The notes: a model not told the origin generated them from the letters alone. A stretch of 64,000 nucleotides of DNA from Streptomyces sp. CC208A (GCF_030010625.1 NZ_JASCXN010000019.1:1-64000); one strand, 5' to 3'. Shown: positions 1-7,294, counted from the stretch's first letter. Numbers and translations are program-made.

Positions 1-837
1 TTCTCCTTCGCCAGGACCGTAACCCTGGCATCAGGGACTCCACAAATCTCAGTACAGCTCACTCTCCTCACCGGCACGCCGATGGTCTGCCTCACCAGCA
101 CTGGCCCCGGCGAGGCCGTCGTCGAGGTCCCCGTCGACCACGTCGAGGAGGTGGTGGCCGGGATCCGGGACGCCGCCCGTACGGCCGCCGGACGCACCCT
201 CACACCGCTGGAACACGACGCCGCATGGCACGCCGTGGAAGGCGCCGAAGATCCGGACCCCGGCACCATCCTTGCCGCCGTCCTCCGCGCCCTCCGCATC
301 AACCCCCCGACCATCGAGGACGAGCAGGCCGCCAGCCCCCGGCGAATGCCCACCGCCGACAGCCCCGATGTCGTTGCGTACCGAGACAGCTGCCGCCCCC
401 ACGTCCTCCTCTGCCGTGTACACGGCACCGGGTGGTCCGGCATGACGCCGCTTACGGCCGACGCCCTCCCCGACGGCGGCATCTGCACCTGGGGGCGCCC
501 CGGCCCGAACGAATGCGGGCGCGACGTCCTCATCCCCGCCACTGAGCTGGATGCCAGCCAGCCGGCCACCGACCCGCCCCTGTGCGTCTGGCAGGTCTAC
601 CGCGAGGACGAGGCCACCGCCTACAACCTCTACGGCACCCTCGACGGCGCAAAGCGGGGAGCCGTCCACTGCTGGGAGGAAGAAGAGAGCCCCCGCACCG
701 ACTACCAGTGGCGTCCCTTTGGTGACGGCTGGGAGCTCCTCGTCGGTGACGAGTGCTCCGGGATCGCCATCAACCGGCTGAACGTCTACGGCGCCCACTT
801 CGCCGCCGCCCGCCGCATGGCCGAGGAGGGGCGATGA
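1..837 (+). CDS. Prophage early protein, possibly 5'-truncated by window edge
   Basis: The frame is open from base 1 to the stop at 837. An ATG at 82 is the first conventional start, but no ribosome site precedes it and the upstream in-frame codons read as plausible protein, so translation may begin before the window. The visible protein of about 278 residues is acidic, with a Cys- and Trp-containing middle (a CxVH stretch near the centre and a C-x5-C-G pattern). I do not recognise the family. It ends in an ATGA overlap with the next gene and is the first visible member of a coupled early operon. Third-position GC is lower in the first 27 codons than later. Confidence 0.7.
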   Translation, partial: FSFARTVTLASGTPQISVQLTLLTGTPMVCLTSTGPGEAVVEVPVDHVEEVVAGIRDAARTAAGRTLTPLEHDAAWHAVEGAEDPDPGTILAAVLRALRINPPTIEDEQAASPRRMPTADSPDVVAYRDSCRPHVLLCRVHGTGWSGMTPLTADALPDGGICTWGRPGPNECGRDVLIPATELDASQPATDPPLCVWQVYREDEATAYNLYGTLDGAKRGAVHCWEEEESPRTDYQWRPFGDGWELLVGDECSGIAINRLNVYGAHFAAARRMAEEGR

Positions 838-1109
838 CCCAGCCCAGCCCCGCCGACCAGCTCCGGGCCGCCGCCGAAGGTCTCCGCCTCATCGAGGACG
901 ACCTTCCCGGCTGGCTTCGGCCCCTCGGCGAACCTCTCGCTGACTGGCTCGATGCCACCGCCCGGGTCTACGACTCCCGCGACGAGGGAGCCCGCCTCAC
1001 CTGGGGAAGCCTCACCCACCCCGACGCCGCCCGGTTCATCCAGGACGGTCCCGGGGGCGGAGCCGAAGCCCTTGCCGTCGCCCGAGCCATCACCGGAGAC
1101 ACCACATGA
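834..1109 (+). CDS. Prophage early hypothetical protein (91 aa)
   Basis: The start codon ATG overlaps the previous stop in an ATGA arrangement, so translation is probably coupled. The ribosome site GAGGGG lies just upstream. The sequence contains a repeated Leu/Trp helical pattern (around WLRPLGEPLADWLDATARVYD) and no cysteines. This looks like the small Streptomyces phage early proteins of unknown role. No function can be assigned. Confidence 0.75.
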   Translation: MTQPSPADQLRAAAEGLRLIEDDLPGWLRPLGEPLADWLDATARVYDSRDEGARLTWGSLTHPDAARFIQDGPGGGAEALAVARAITGDTT

Positions 1110-1303
1110 CCCAGCCCGCCCCGACCGTCGGCAGCACCTGGCGGTCCCGCTACACCACCGGCCTCCGCGTCACCGTCACTGAGACCGACGGCACCCGCGT
1201 CCGGATCGCCGACATCGACCCCACCACCGGCCAGCCCCGCCCCCGAGGCCGCTGGGCCACCATCCGCCAGCTCGCCACCGCCTACAGCCAGGAGACGCCG
1301 TGA
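1106..1303 (+). CDS. Prophage early hypothetical protein (65 aa)
   Basis: This is a very small protein, coupled to the previous gene by an ATGA overlap. The predicted chain is a small beta-rich fold (a basic strand ending VRIADIDPTTGQ, then WATIRQL), reminiscent of SH3-like phage mini-proteins. That resemblance is only an impression. It begins with the same MTQPxP sequence as its neighbours at 834 and 1491, suggesting local duplication of translation starts. Confidence 0.7.
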   Translation: MTQPAPTVGSTWRSRYTTGLRVTVTETDGTRVRIADIDPTTGQPRPRGRWATIRQLATAYSQETP

Positions 1304-1494
1304 CCGCTGCCTCGTACCCCGTCATCCGCTGCGACGGCGAGGAAAACCTCGGCGGCCCCTGCGACGCGGAGATCGGCCACCCCGACGCCGTCACCGCCAC
1401 CGACGTTCGCCGCCTCCGCGCCGCCGACGGCTGGCACACCCGCCCCGGCGGACGCGACATCTGCCCCGAATGCTGGAAGGACGACATCCGATGA
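1300..1494 (+). CDS. Prophage early zinc-ribbon-like protein (64 aa)
   Basis: The gene starts at GTG, overlapping the previous stop (GTGA). The protein has four cysteines, one early (IRC), one in GGPC and a C-terminal CPEC pair, a spacing compatible with a single treble-clef or zinc-ribbon site. A nucleic-acid-binding or protein-interaction role is possible but not shown. It sits inside the coupled early operon and ends in an ATGA overlap with the gene at 1491. Confidence 0.75.
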   Translation: MTAASYPVIRCDGEENLGGPCDAEIGHPDAVTATDVRRLRAADGWHTRPGGRDICPECWKDDIR

Positions 1495-1910
1495 CCCAGC
1501 CCCGGCACACGGCCGACAGCATCACCGACACGGCCCTGGACGCCCTGTACGCCGAGCTCGACACACTCCGCGCCGTCGCCCGCAGCAACCGCGACCACGT
1601 CCGCGCCATCGTCCCCGACCTCGAAGCCGCCATGCAGCGCGCCGATCAGGTTGAGGACCTCCTGCGCGTGGCCCACGAGACGTCCAACAGGTCCGAGGCC
1701 GAACGCGCCCGCGCCGTACAGCGCGCCGAGCGGGCCGAGGCCGCCCTCAACGCCGTGCGCGCCCTCCACGCCCCCGTCCAGTACGGGAAGTGGACCATCT
1801 GCGGCCACTGCTCCGGCTACGGCGACGGCAGTTGCGACAACGGCGCCGAGCCCCACCCCTGCGCCACCCTCCGAGCCCTCGACACCCACACCACACCCAC
1901 GGACACCTGA
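1491..1910 (+). CDS. Prophage early coiled-coil/zinc protein (139 aa)
   Basis: The start is the ATG at 1491, which overlaps the previous stop. Residues 15-95 form a long, highly charged helix rich in Ala, Arg and Glu (a probable coiled coil). A cysteine cluster (CGHC, then GSC and HPC) follows near residues 103-128 and could bind zinc. Several Streptomyces phages encode similar coiled-coil plus CxxC early proteins of unknown function. It is translationally coupled on both sides. Confidence 0.78.
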   Translation: MTQPRHTADSITDTALDALYAELDTLRAVARSNRDHVRAIVPDLEAAMQRADQVEDLLRVAHETSNRSEAERARAVQRAERAEAALNAVRALHAPVQYGKWTICGHCSGYGDGSCDNGAEPHPCATLRALDTHTTPTDT

Positions 1911-2101
1911 TGACCCGCGTCCCCCTCACCATCGACCGCCTCGTCGCCACCCCAACCGGCACCGAGCGCTACCTCGCCGCCGACATCGCCATCACCCTCG
2001 GCACCAGCCTCGACAAGCTCCCCGGCCTCCAGCTCACCGCCCGCCGCGACCGCCACAGCCGGCTCTACAACTGGACCCCCGGCACCACGGAGACCCGATG
2101 A
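1910..2101 (+). CDS. Prophage early hypothetical protein (63 aa)
   Basis: The ATG shares one base with the previous stop (TGATG). The 63-residue product contains a short predicted helix followed by a basic C-terminus. There are no recognisable motifs. Its credibility rests on tight coupling to both neighbours and typical codon use. Confidence 0.65.
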   Translation: MTRVPLTIDRLVATPTGTERYLAADIAITLGTSLDKLPGLQLTARRDRHSRLYNWTPGTTETR

Positions 2102-2334
2102 CCATCCAGCCTGGACAGACCTACACCACCTGCAGCGGCGGCCCCACCTCGGTCTACCCCGAGACCGTGGTCGTCCTCGCCCACGACCCTGGCAGCCGCA
2201 CCGTTCGAGTCCGCCACGAGGAGTACCCCGCCCTCAAGTACGACATCCCCGCCAGCTACTTCCACGAGACCCAGACGACCAAGACCGGACGTCCCCGCAT
2301 CACCGGCTACTACCTCACCGGTACCACCGACTGA
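2098..2334 (+). CDS. Prophage early hypothetical protein (78 aa)
   Basis: This is the last gene of the first coupled block, starting at an ATGA overlap. The protein is beta-rich, with a TVRVRHEEY strand and several aromatic residues, and could be a small barrel. It is followed by a perfect 9-bp hairpin at 2349-2371, so the block may end here. The function is unknown. Confidence 0.72.
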   Translation: MTIQPGQTYTTCSGGPTSVYPETVVVLAHDPGSRTVRVRHEEYPALKYDIPASYFHETQTTKTGRPRITGYYLTGTTD

Positions 2335-2348
2335 TCCGTCCACCCACC

Positions 2349-2371
2349 GGCCGCCCCACTCAGGGGCGGCC
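2349..2371 (+). terminator. Hairpin after first early block
   Basis: GGCCGCCCC and its exact complement flank a five-base loop. There is no U-tract, so it may be a weak terminator or an RNA processing site between the genes ending at 2334 and starting at 2390. Confidence 0.55.
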
Positions 2372-2389
2372 CGCACCACAGGAGCCACC

Positions 2390-2560
2390 ATGACCGGCCC
2401 CAGCAGCACACCCCGCGGCGAGAAGGTGCCCGCACCCGGCGCCACCTGGGAGATCAGCGCCATCCAGCCGAACGGCCAGCAGCACGTCCCCGACAACGCC
2501 CCCCAGCCACGAGCCAACCGCGCCACCCGGCGAGCCGCACGCCGACGCAAGGAGAAGTGA
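2390..2560 (+). CDS. Very short basic prophage protein (56 aa)
   Basis: ATG at 2390 is preceded at good spacing by GGAG (2381-2384). The 56-residue product has a neutral N-terminus and a strongly basic C-terminal tail (RANRATRRAARRRKEK), suggesting nucleic acid binding. The stop at 2560 lies two bases before the next ATG, and the next gene's ribosome site (AAGGAG) is inside this gene. Small basic-tailed proteins of this sort are common in actinophages; the function is unknown. Confidence 0.7.
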   Translation: MTGPSSTPRGEKVPAPGATWEISAIQPNGQQHVPDNAPQPRANRATRRAARRRKEK

Positions 2561-2562
2561 CC

Positions 2563-2805
2563 ATGGCCATTCGCCCCAAGTTCTTCGTCGTCTGCGACGG
2601 CTGCGGAGTCTTCTACGAGGACGCAGGAGGCCACGACAACGGCCGCGAGGCAGAGATCGCCGCCTACACCGCAGGCTGGCGCGTCATCGCCCGGCAGAAG
2701 ACAGACGGGAGCCCCAGCAAGCAGACCAACAACGTCTGCCCTCAGTGCCTCCCGGACTGGCAGGCCAAGCCCGCCACCGACACCTGGGCCAACCGCCGAC
2801 GCTGA
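2563..2805 (+). CDS. Prophage zinc-ribbon protein (80 aa)
   Basis: The protein has two CxxC knuckles, CDGC near residue 11 and CPQC near residue 65, which is the layout of a small zinc ribbon. It probably binds nucleic acid or a host protein, but no family name can be given. The start is ATG with AAGGAG upstream in the preceding gene, and the gene is followed by a clear hairpin at 2816-2854. Confidence 0.8.
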   Translation: MAIRPKFFVVCDGCGVFYEDAGGHDNGREAEIAAYTAGWRVIARQKTDGSPSKQTNNVCPQCLPDWQAKPATDTWANRRR

Positions 2806-2815
2806 TCAACGACGA

Positions 2816-2854
2816 AGGGGCGTGCCTTCGACCTCCCCAGGCCAGCACGCCCCT
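2816..2854 (+). terminator. Hairpin terminator
   Basis: AGGGGCGTGC at 2816-2825 pairs perfectly with GCACGCCCCT at 2845-2854. It lies in the 96-base gap before the gene at 2902 and probably ends the small-gene transcript. Confidence 0.65.
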
Positions 2855-2901
2855 CACGGTGCAACCACCGTACCCGCCACACCTCCCGTACGGAGAGCGC
2901 C

Positions 2902-3534
2902 ATGACCACCGCCACGCAGCTCCGCACCATCGCCCGCCTCTGGCCCGACCTCCACGACGCCCTCGGCACCCCCAACACCGGCCCCGGCTTCGGACTCGGC
3001 CTCCGCAACTACCTCGCCGCCGTCGACCAACCCGATGTGGCAGAGGCCGCCGTCCTCCGCATGCTCGAACGCTCCCCCGACCAGCTCGGCACCCGACCCA
3101 TCCCCATCAGCCTCCGCGTCCTCGACACCATGCGCACCGTCGAAGCCGCCCTCCACGAGACCGCCGACCAGATCGCCAGCGCCAACCAGCACTCCGTCAA
3201 CACCAGCCACCCCCACCGGTGGCGGTACACCGGACACCGCCCCGGAGCCCCCTGGACCGCCCTCTGGCTCTCCGCCCGAGCCGACGGCGTGTTCTGGCCC
3301 GGACGCCCCCTCACCGACCGCCAGCACCGCCACGTAGCCGCCGTAGCCCACAACGCCCTCGGCCGCATCGAGACCACCCTCGACCTCGCCCGACAGGTGC
3401 AGCAGCTCGACCCCGCCCACCCCTGCCAGTGCGGCGGCACCATCACCATCCGCGGCGGCGCCGGCGACCCACCCACCGGCCACTGCGGGGCATGCGGCGC
3501 CTGGTGGACCGAGAACGGCGTCAACGCCGCCTGA
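2902..3534 (+). CDS. Prophage early protein with C-terminal zinc ribbon (210 aa)
   Basis: The ATG follows a GGAGAG ribosome site. Residues 1-185 are mostly helical and resemble a family found repeatedly in actinophage early regions, often without assigned function. The C-terminal 40 residues carry CQCGG and CGACG knuckles, a typical zinc ribbon ending in WWTENG. DNA or RNA binding is plausible. A strong bidirectional terminator at 3574-3610 separates it from the convergent regulator gene. Confidence 0.82.
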   Translation: MTTATQLRTIARLWPDLHDALGTPNTGPGFGLGLRNYLAAVDQPDVAEAAVLRMLERSPDQLGTRPIPISLRVLDTMRTVEAALHETADQIASANQHSVNTSHPHRWRYTGHRPGAPWTALWLSARADGVFWPGRPLTDRQHRHVAAVAHNALGRIETTLDLARQVQQLDPAHPCQCGGTITIRGGAGDPPTGHCGACGAWWTENGVNAA

Positions 3535-3573
3535 GCTGCACCTTTCCCGGCGCCGGGAAGTGGCCCAGGCACG

Positions 3574-3610
3574 ACGTAGCCCCCGCCGGACAACCGGACG
3601 GGGGCTACGT
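3574..3610. terminator. Bidirectional terminator between convergent genes
   Basis: ACGTAGCCCCCG pairs with CGGGGGCTACGT, extended by CCGG/CCGG across a one-base bulge around an ACAA loop. It lies between the rightward gene ending at 3534 and the leftward gene ending at 3630. A separate perfect 16-bp palindrome, TTCCCGGCGCCGGGAA, lies just upstream at 3544-3559. Confidence 0.8.
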
Positions 3611-3629
3611 GCTACTCGGAGGCCGGCGG

Positions 3630-3878
3630 CTAGGTGTCCTCGGCGAGGATCTGCCGGACGCGCCCGAAGCTGATGTCCAACTCCTTCGCGATCTGCCGGT
3701 ACGTCATGCCTCCCTCGTGCATCTCCCGCACGGCCTGCTGCCGTTCACGCCTGACCCGCTCCTGTACGGAGCTGAGCATCTCCGTGAGCCGTCTCGCCCG
3801 AACCGCCGGCGGCTGGCCCACGGCGATGGCATCGATCGCGTCGAGCACGCGCTGCACCTCCTCTACCTCGTCCTCCAT
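3630..3878 (-). CDS. Small HTH DNA-binding protein (82 aa), putative switch regulator
   Basis: The N-terminal half is a charged helix that may mediate dimerisation. The C-terminal segment (MTYRQIAKELDISFGRVRQI) is a classical helix-turn-helix of the sigma-70 region 4 or homeodomain-like kind. The gene runs leftward, opposite to all other early genes, and its 5' end faces a nested palindrome at 3922-3961. It is therefore a good candidate for an autoregulated repressor or activator controlling the divergent operon at 4062. The exact family is not recognised. Confidence 0.85.
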   Translation of the reverse strand: MEDEVEEVQRVLDAIDAIAVGQPPAVRARRLTEMLSSVQERVRRERQQAVREMHEGGMTYRQIAKELDISFGRVRQILAEDT

Positions 3879-3921
3879 GTCCGTCCCTCCGGATGTCGGG
3901 AGGCGGATCCGCTTAGCCGTC

Positions 3922-3961
3922 TTGTGTAGTGAGCCTACACGCGTGTAGCGTTACTACACAA
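3922..3961. promoter_or_regulatory. Nested palindromic operator in divergent promoter region
   Basis: Four GTGTAG-type half-sites form two concentric palindromes about the same centre. The inner one is CTACACGCGTGTAG at 3935-3948. The outer arms are TTGTGTAGT at 3922-3930 and ACTACACAA at 3953-3961. TTGTGT with a TAG-type -10 about 18 bp away can be read on both strands, so the operator may overlap two divergent promoters. It lies between the HTH gene ending at 3878 and the gene at 4062. Confidence 0.78.
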
Positions 3962-4061
3962 CGGCTCGGAGCCCACCTCCAGCCGTACGCAAACGGCCCC
4001 GGCCGGAGTTCGCACCTCCGCCGGGGCCAGCCATCCCGCCTACCTACCAGGAGGAACAGCC

Positions 4062-4304
4062 ATGCCCGAGCGTACCCAGACCAACCCGCCCACCATCACC
4101 CCCCCGACCAACCCGTACACCGACGCCGCGCAGACCGCCCACGAGCAGCACTGCGACCGCTGCCACACCCTCACCACCAGCATCACCGCCTTCCACACCG
4201 CGAATGCCACCTCCACGGCCCGCCGCGACCGCAAGCAGCTCGCCCTCCTCCTCGACGCCCACCCGGCCACCCGCACCGCCAAGGAGGAGGCCCGCCGTGT
4301 CTGA
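4062..4304 (+). CDS. Prophage hypothetical protein with CxxC (80 aa)
   Basis: The first gene right of the nested operator, with a strong ribosome site (AGGAGGAA) before ATG. The N-terminus is rich in Pro and Thr. The middle has one CDRC pair, too few ligands for a monomeric zinc site, and a basic helix follows. It overlaps the next gene by eight bases. The function is unknown. Confidence 0.75.
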   Translation: MPERTQTNPPTITPPTNPYTDAAQTAHEQHCDRCHTLTTSITAFHTANATSTARRDRKQLALLLDAHPATRTAKEEARRV

Positions 4305-4605
4305 CCGCACCCACCTCACCCAGCCCGACGAAGCCCTCCGCGAGGTCCGCCTCGACGACACCGTCCGCCAGGGCCTCCGCCTCATCGCCGACCGCCTCAC
4401 CCACACCAAGCCCGGCCACCTCATGACCCCCGCCCAGCGCCTCGCCATCGCCCTCACCATCGCCGACACCACCCACCCCCACGACGAAGACGCCGCCGTC
4501 GAACTCGAACGCCAGCTCCTCCGCCGCATGCCCTTCGTCGACGGCAACATCGTCACCCGCGGCGAATACGCCCTCTGGCTCCACAAGACCTCCTGGAGCG
4601 CCTGA
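4297..4605 (+). CDS. Prophage hypothetical protein (102 aa)
   Basis: GTG at 4297 is preceded by GGAGGAGG. The all-alpha, acidic product has no cysteines. Its stop overlaps the ATG of the membrane gene at 4605. It lies between the operator-proximal gene and the spread-protein-like membrane genes, so it is probably in the same transcript. No family is recognised. Confidence 0.75.
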   Translation: MSDRTHLTQPDEALREVRLDDTVRQGLRLIADRLTHTKPGHLMTPAQRLAIALTIADTTHPHDEDAAVELERQLLRRMPFVDGNIVTRGEYALWLHKTSWSA

Positions 4606-5435
4606 TGCGCACCCCGCTCCTCATCCCCGCCATCACCCTCAGCGCCGGAAGCCTCGCCTGGACCACCTGGTCCCTCGTCGACCTCCTCGGCGCCGGACCC
4701 ATCGGCCTCACCGTCGCCGCCGGCGCCGACATCATCTGGGCGTCCGTCATCGTCGCCGAAGCCCAAGGGCTCCGTATCGCCGGACGCCGCTGGACCGTGG
4801 CCGTCATCGGCTGGACAGCCCTCACCGCCGTGGTCGCGCTCCTCGTGTGGCACGGCCTGCACCGCGGCTCCCCCGCCATGGCCGCCGCCGGCCCCCTCCT
4901 CCCCCTCGGGGCGAAGGTGGTGTGGCTCCTCGCCATCACCGCAATGCGGGACCCCGCCGCCCTCACCCACGACGAGGAAGCCCGCCTCGCCGCCATGGAG
5001 CGCGGCATGCGGTTCGAGGAAGCCGAGCACCGCATCGAGCTCCGGCGCCGCGAGATGGCCGCCGAACGCCTCCTCGCCGACGTGTCCGTGGACTTCGAGA
5101 TCGAGCTAACCCGGCAGGAGAAGGGCCGCGAGCTCGCCCGGCGAGCACCGATCGCGATCGCCCCGATCACCGGCGAGCAGCCCCCGATCACGCTCGCGAG
5201 CACCCCCGAGCAGCCCCACGCTTCGGAGCGCCCCGAAGCGCCCGCGACCAGCACGATCACCGATCGCGAGCAGAAGAGCATCAGCGAACTCGCCCGCGAG
5301 CACGTCGCGATCCACCCCACCAACCCCGCCGCGATCGACGCGATCTGCTCGCTCCGCCCCAACGCCGACCGACTGTCCGTCGGAGCCGCTGTTCGCCGCG
5401 CTCGCCGAGTGCTCGACGGAGGAACCTACCGATGA
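4605..5435 (+). CDS. SpdB-like membrane protein (276 aa)
   Basis: The first 110 residues contain three to four hydrophobic segments (about 5-28, 33-52, 63-84 and 92-112). A long charged helix (about 120-180), a Pro/Thr linker and a C-terminal basic helical domain (about 225-276) follow. This architecture resembles the spread (Spd) and DUF2637-like membrane proteins of Streptomyces conjugative plasmids and integrative elements, which act with the TraB translocase in intermycelial spread. The resemblance is by architecture and residue style, not alignment. The gene overlaps both neighbours by four bases or fewer. Confidence 0.72.
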   Translation: MRTPLLIPAITLSAGSLAWTTWSLVDLLGAGPIGLTVAAGADIIWASVIVAEAQGLRIAGRRWTVAVIGWTALTAVVALLVWHGLHRGSPAMAAAGPLLPLGAKVVWLLAITAMRDPAALTHDEEARLAAMERGMRFEEAEHRIELRRREMAAERLLADVSVDFEIELTRQEKGRELARRAPIAIAPITGEQPPITLASTPEQPHASERPEAPATSTITDREQKSISELAREHVAIHPTNPAAIDAICSLRPNADRLSVGAAVRRARRVLDGGTYR

Positions 5436-5935
5436 TCACCCCCACCCTCGGCGGGCTCCTCTTCGGCTTCGCCTTCCTCGTCTGGGAACTCGCCGACTGG
5501 TTCCCCGGCATCAAACCGCTCCAGACCGACCTCGTCCGACAGCTCGGCCGCCTCCTCCCCTTCCTCCTCTCCTGGTGCGTCGGCGCCCTCACCGTCATGG
5601 TCGTCGGCGGCCTCGTCGGCTGGATCGGCGACACCGCCCTCTGGGGCCTCAACGTCTTCGGCGACGGCCTCCTCGTCTACGGCGTCGGCGCCCAGACCGG
5701 CACCGCCCCCGGCAGCACCGCAGCCCCCCTCACCCAGGGCGGCCTCCTCATCACCGCCCTGGTCCTCATCGGCTTCCTCGCCCGCCGCAAGTCCGGCGCC
5801 CGCAACTCCAAGTGGCGCGGCTGGGGAGCCGGCATCGGCCTCGGCCTCTCCGCAGGCGTCGCCCGCTACGCCGCCGTCCCCCTCGCCTCCGGCGTGAACC
5901 TCGCCGGGGCCTGGCTGACAGCAGCCGTCGCATGA
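5432..5935 (+). CDS. SpdB-like small membrane protein (167 aa)
   Basis: ATG overlaps the previous stop. The protein has about four hydrophobic segments (near 5-20, 38-65, 68-90 and 108-122), a short basic loop (RRKSGARNSKWRG), then a last glycine/alanine-rich segment. It has no signal peptide cleavage signature. It sits second in a run of three coupled membrane genes like those of Streptomyces plasmid transfer loci. Its role, if any, in a phage is unknown. Confidence 0.7.
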   Translation: MITPTLGGLLFGFAFLVWELADWFPGIKPLQTDLVRQLGRLLPFLLSWCVGALTVMVVGGLVGWIGDTALWGLNVFGDGLLVYGVGAQTGTAPGSTAAPLTQGGLLITALVLIGFLARRKSGARNSKWRGWGAGIGLGLSAGVARYAAVPLASGVNLAGAWLTAAVA

Positions 5936-6561
5936 CCGCGGCCCCCGAGCCCGTCGAGCAGCCCGTGGGGGAGTCGGAAGGCTCCTCCCGGGTCGCCGGC
6001 GGCTGCGTCATCGCCATCGGTATCGGCGCCGCCCTCGGCATCGTCTACGCGATCCCGGACGTCGGCACCTACGCCGCTGGACTCGTCACCGCTGCCGCCG
6101 TCCGCAAGGGACGTGCCTGGGCCACTGGACGCCGCCAGAACCCCACTGTGGATGAGCCGATTGAGGATGAGCCCGTCAACATCGTCGCCGTCCTCCAGGC
6201 CCTCAGCGAAGACGGGAACGGGGTCCTCCTCACCGCCCTGAAGGACGCCGCCGGCCTACCCGACACGAAGGCCGTCCGCGCCCTCCTCAGCGAGGCCGGC
6301 ATCCGGGTCCGCTCAGGAGTCCGCACCCCGGCCGGTAACGGCCCCGGCGTACACGGGAGCGACATCCCGGCCCCCTCCCCCGCCACTTCCGACCCCTCTC
6401 CCGAGCGTTGTTTGTGCAGCTCAGGGGCCACCAACGCCAACACCAACAACGGCCAGGAGGAGGGGCCCGGAGAGGGGCTTCACGCGGTACGCACTGACAC
6501 CGGAGTCACCTACTACGACCCCGCCGAAACCCACCGCCGCCGTCACGCCGTCAGCCGCTGA
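5932..6561 (+). CDS. Membrane protein with C-terminal winged-helix-like part (209 aa)
   Basis: The ATGA start couples it to the preceding membrane gene. One or two hydrophobic segments lie at residues 22-60. Residues 80-125 (ILQ-type helix, GLPDTKAVRALLSEAGIRV) look like a winged-helix domain of the kind found in TraB-associated or FtsK-gamma-like proteins. The tail is disordered. This completes a three-gene membrane cassette. The assignment of the winged helix is by eye. Confidence 0.68.
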   Translation: MTAAPEPVEQPVGESEGSSRVAGGCVIAIGIGAALGIVYAIPDVGTYAAGLVTAAAVRKGRAWATGRRQNPTVDEPIEDEPVNIVAVLQALSEDGNGVLLTALKDAAGLPDTKAVRALLSEAGIRVRSGVRTPAGNGPGVHGSDIPAPSPATSDPSPERCLCSSGATNANTNNGQEEGPGEGLHAVRTDTGVTYYDPAETHRRRHAVSR

Positions 6562-6573
6562 AAGGAGCCGACG

Positions 6574-6708
6574 ATGCCCCTTCGACAGCCCAAGCCCCAG
6601 CGCGACGACCCTCGCCTCAAGGGCCACGAGACCGTGTACACCGGCTCCCGAGGCGGCTGGGTCAAGCCCACCGACAATCCCGCCCCCGGCAAGCCGAAGA
6701 AGGGATGA
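6574..6708 (+). CDS. Very short basic protein (44 aa)
   Basis: ATG at 6574 has AAAGGAG at ideal spacing and ends in an ATGA overlap with the gene at 6705. The 44-residue product is Pro-, Lys- and Gly-rich and ends KPKKG. The good ribosome site and coupling make it credible despite its size. The function is unknown. Confidence 0.62.
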   Translation: MPLRQPKPQRDDPRLKGHETVYTGSRGGWVKPTDNPAPGKPKKG

Positions 6709-7073
6709 TGGACCGCATGGACGACCTCGTGCAGTTCCTCCGCGCCCGCCTCGACGAAGACGAGCAGACCGCCCGCGCAGCCGGTGGCGAACCCTGGACT
6801 GACGAAGAGGGGTTCGTTGACGCCGACCCCTGGTTCGAGCTCCCGAACGAGCTGGCGGCCCACGCATTGCGTCACGATCCCGCGCGGGTGCTGGCCGAGG
6901 TCGACGCCAAGAGGAAGTTGCTCGACCGCTACGACCGGGCTTTCGAGAACCGTCGCGCCCATCCCGACGACCTCGCATCCGCTGGCGCGCTCCTCGCGCT
7001 ACACGGGGCCGTCGAACTCCTCGCCCTGCCCTATGTTGACCACCCGGACTACTGCGACAAGTGGCGGCCGTAG
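6705..7073 (+). CDS. DUF6221-like protein (122 aa)
   Basis: The N-terminal sequence MDDLVQFLRARLDEDEQTA is characteristic of the small DUF6221 family seen in many Streptomyces and their prophages. The rest is acidic, with a conserved-looking LLDRYDR helix and a C-terminal AGALLALHGAVELLALPYxDHPDY segment that ends near a tryptophan. No enzymatic motif is visible. It is the last gene before a strong terminator at 7136-7171, closing the operon begun at 4062. Confidence 0.85.
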   Translation: MMDRMDDLVQFLRARLDEDEQTARAAGGEPWTDEEGFVDADPWFELPNELAAHALRHDPARVLAEVDAKRKLLDRYDRAFENRRAHPDDLASAGALLALHGAVELLALPYVDHPDYCDKWRP

Positions 7074-7135
7074 CCCGGCTTTGTCAGTGGGCAGTCGTAC
7101 CGTAGGACTGTCATTGCGACGCTGCTGCTCAACCG

Positions 7136-7171
7136 AAGCCCCTGCCGAGCGTGGAACCCCGGCAGGGGCTT
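7136..7171 (+). terminator. Rho-independent terminator
   Basis: AAGCCCCTGCCG at 7136-7147 pairs exactly with CGGCAGGGGCTT at 7160-7171, followed by TTCG. It closes the operon ending at 7073. Confidence 0.85.
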
Positions 7172-7182
7172 TCGCGTACCCG

Positions 7183-7211
7183 TTGCATAGACGAGACGTC
7201 TCGTCTACAGT
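7183..7211 (+). promoter_or_regulatory. Promoter with an 18-bp palindromic operator in its spacer
   Basis: TTGCAT at 7183-7188 and TACAGT at 7206-7211 are separated by exactly 17 bp, good for a vegetative sigma factor. The perfect palindrome AGACGAGACGTCTCGTCT at 7189-7206 fills the spacer. A repressor bound there would occlude RNA polymerase. The downstream genes are the lipoprotein and HNH cluster from 7357. Confidence 0.8.
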
Positions 7212-7256
7212 CACAAGCAGATCCGGCATGCCCGGAAGCTGATGGGCGAGGGCGCA

Positions 7257-7294
7257 GTGGCCCCGGTCGATCCCCCCCCGACGACCGGGGCCAC
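7257..7294 (+). other. Leader hairpin upstream of the lipoprotein gene
   Basis: GTGGCCCCGGTC at 7257-7268 pairs perfectly with GACCGGGGCCAC at 7283-7294 around a C-rich loop. It lies within the roughly 145-base leader of the promoter at 7183. It could attenuate transcription or stabilise the leader RNA. There is no U-tract. Confidence 0.5.
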
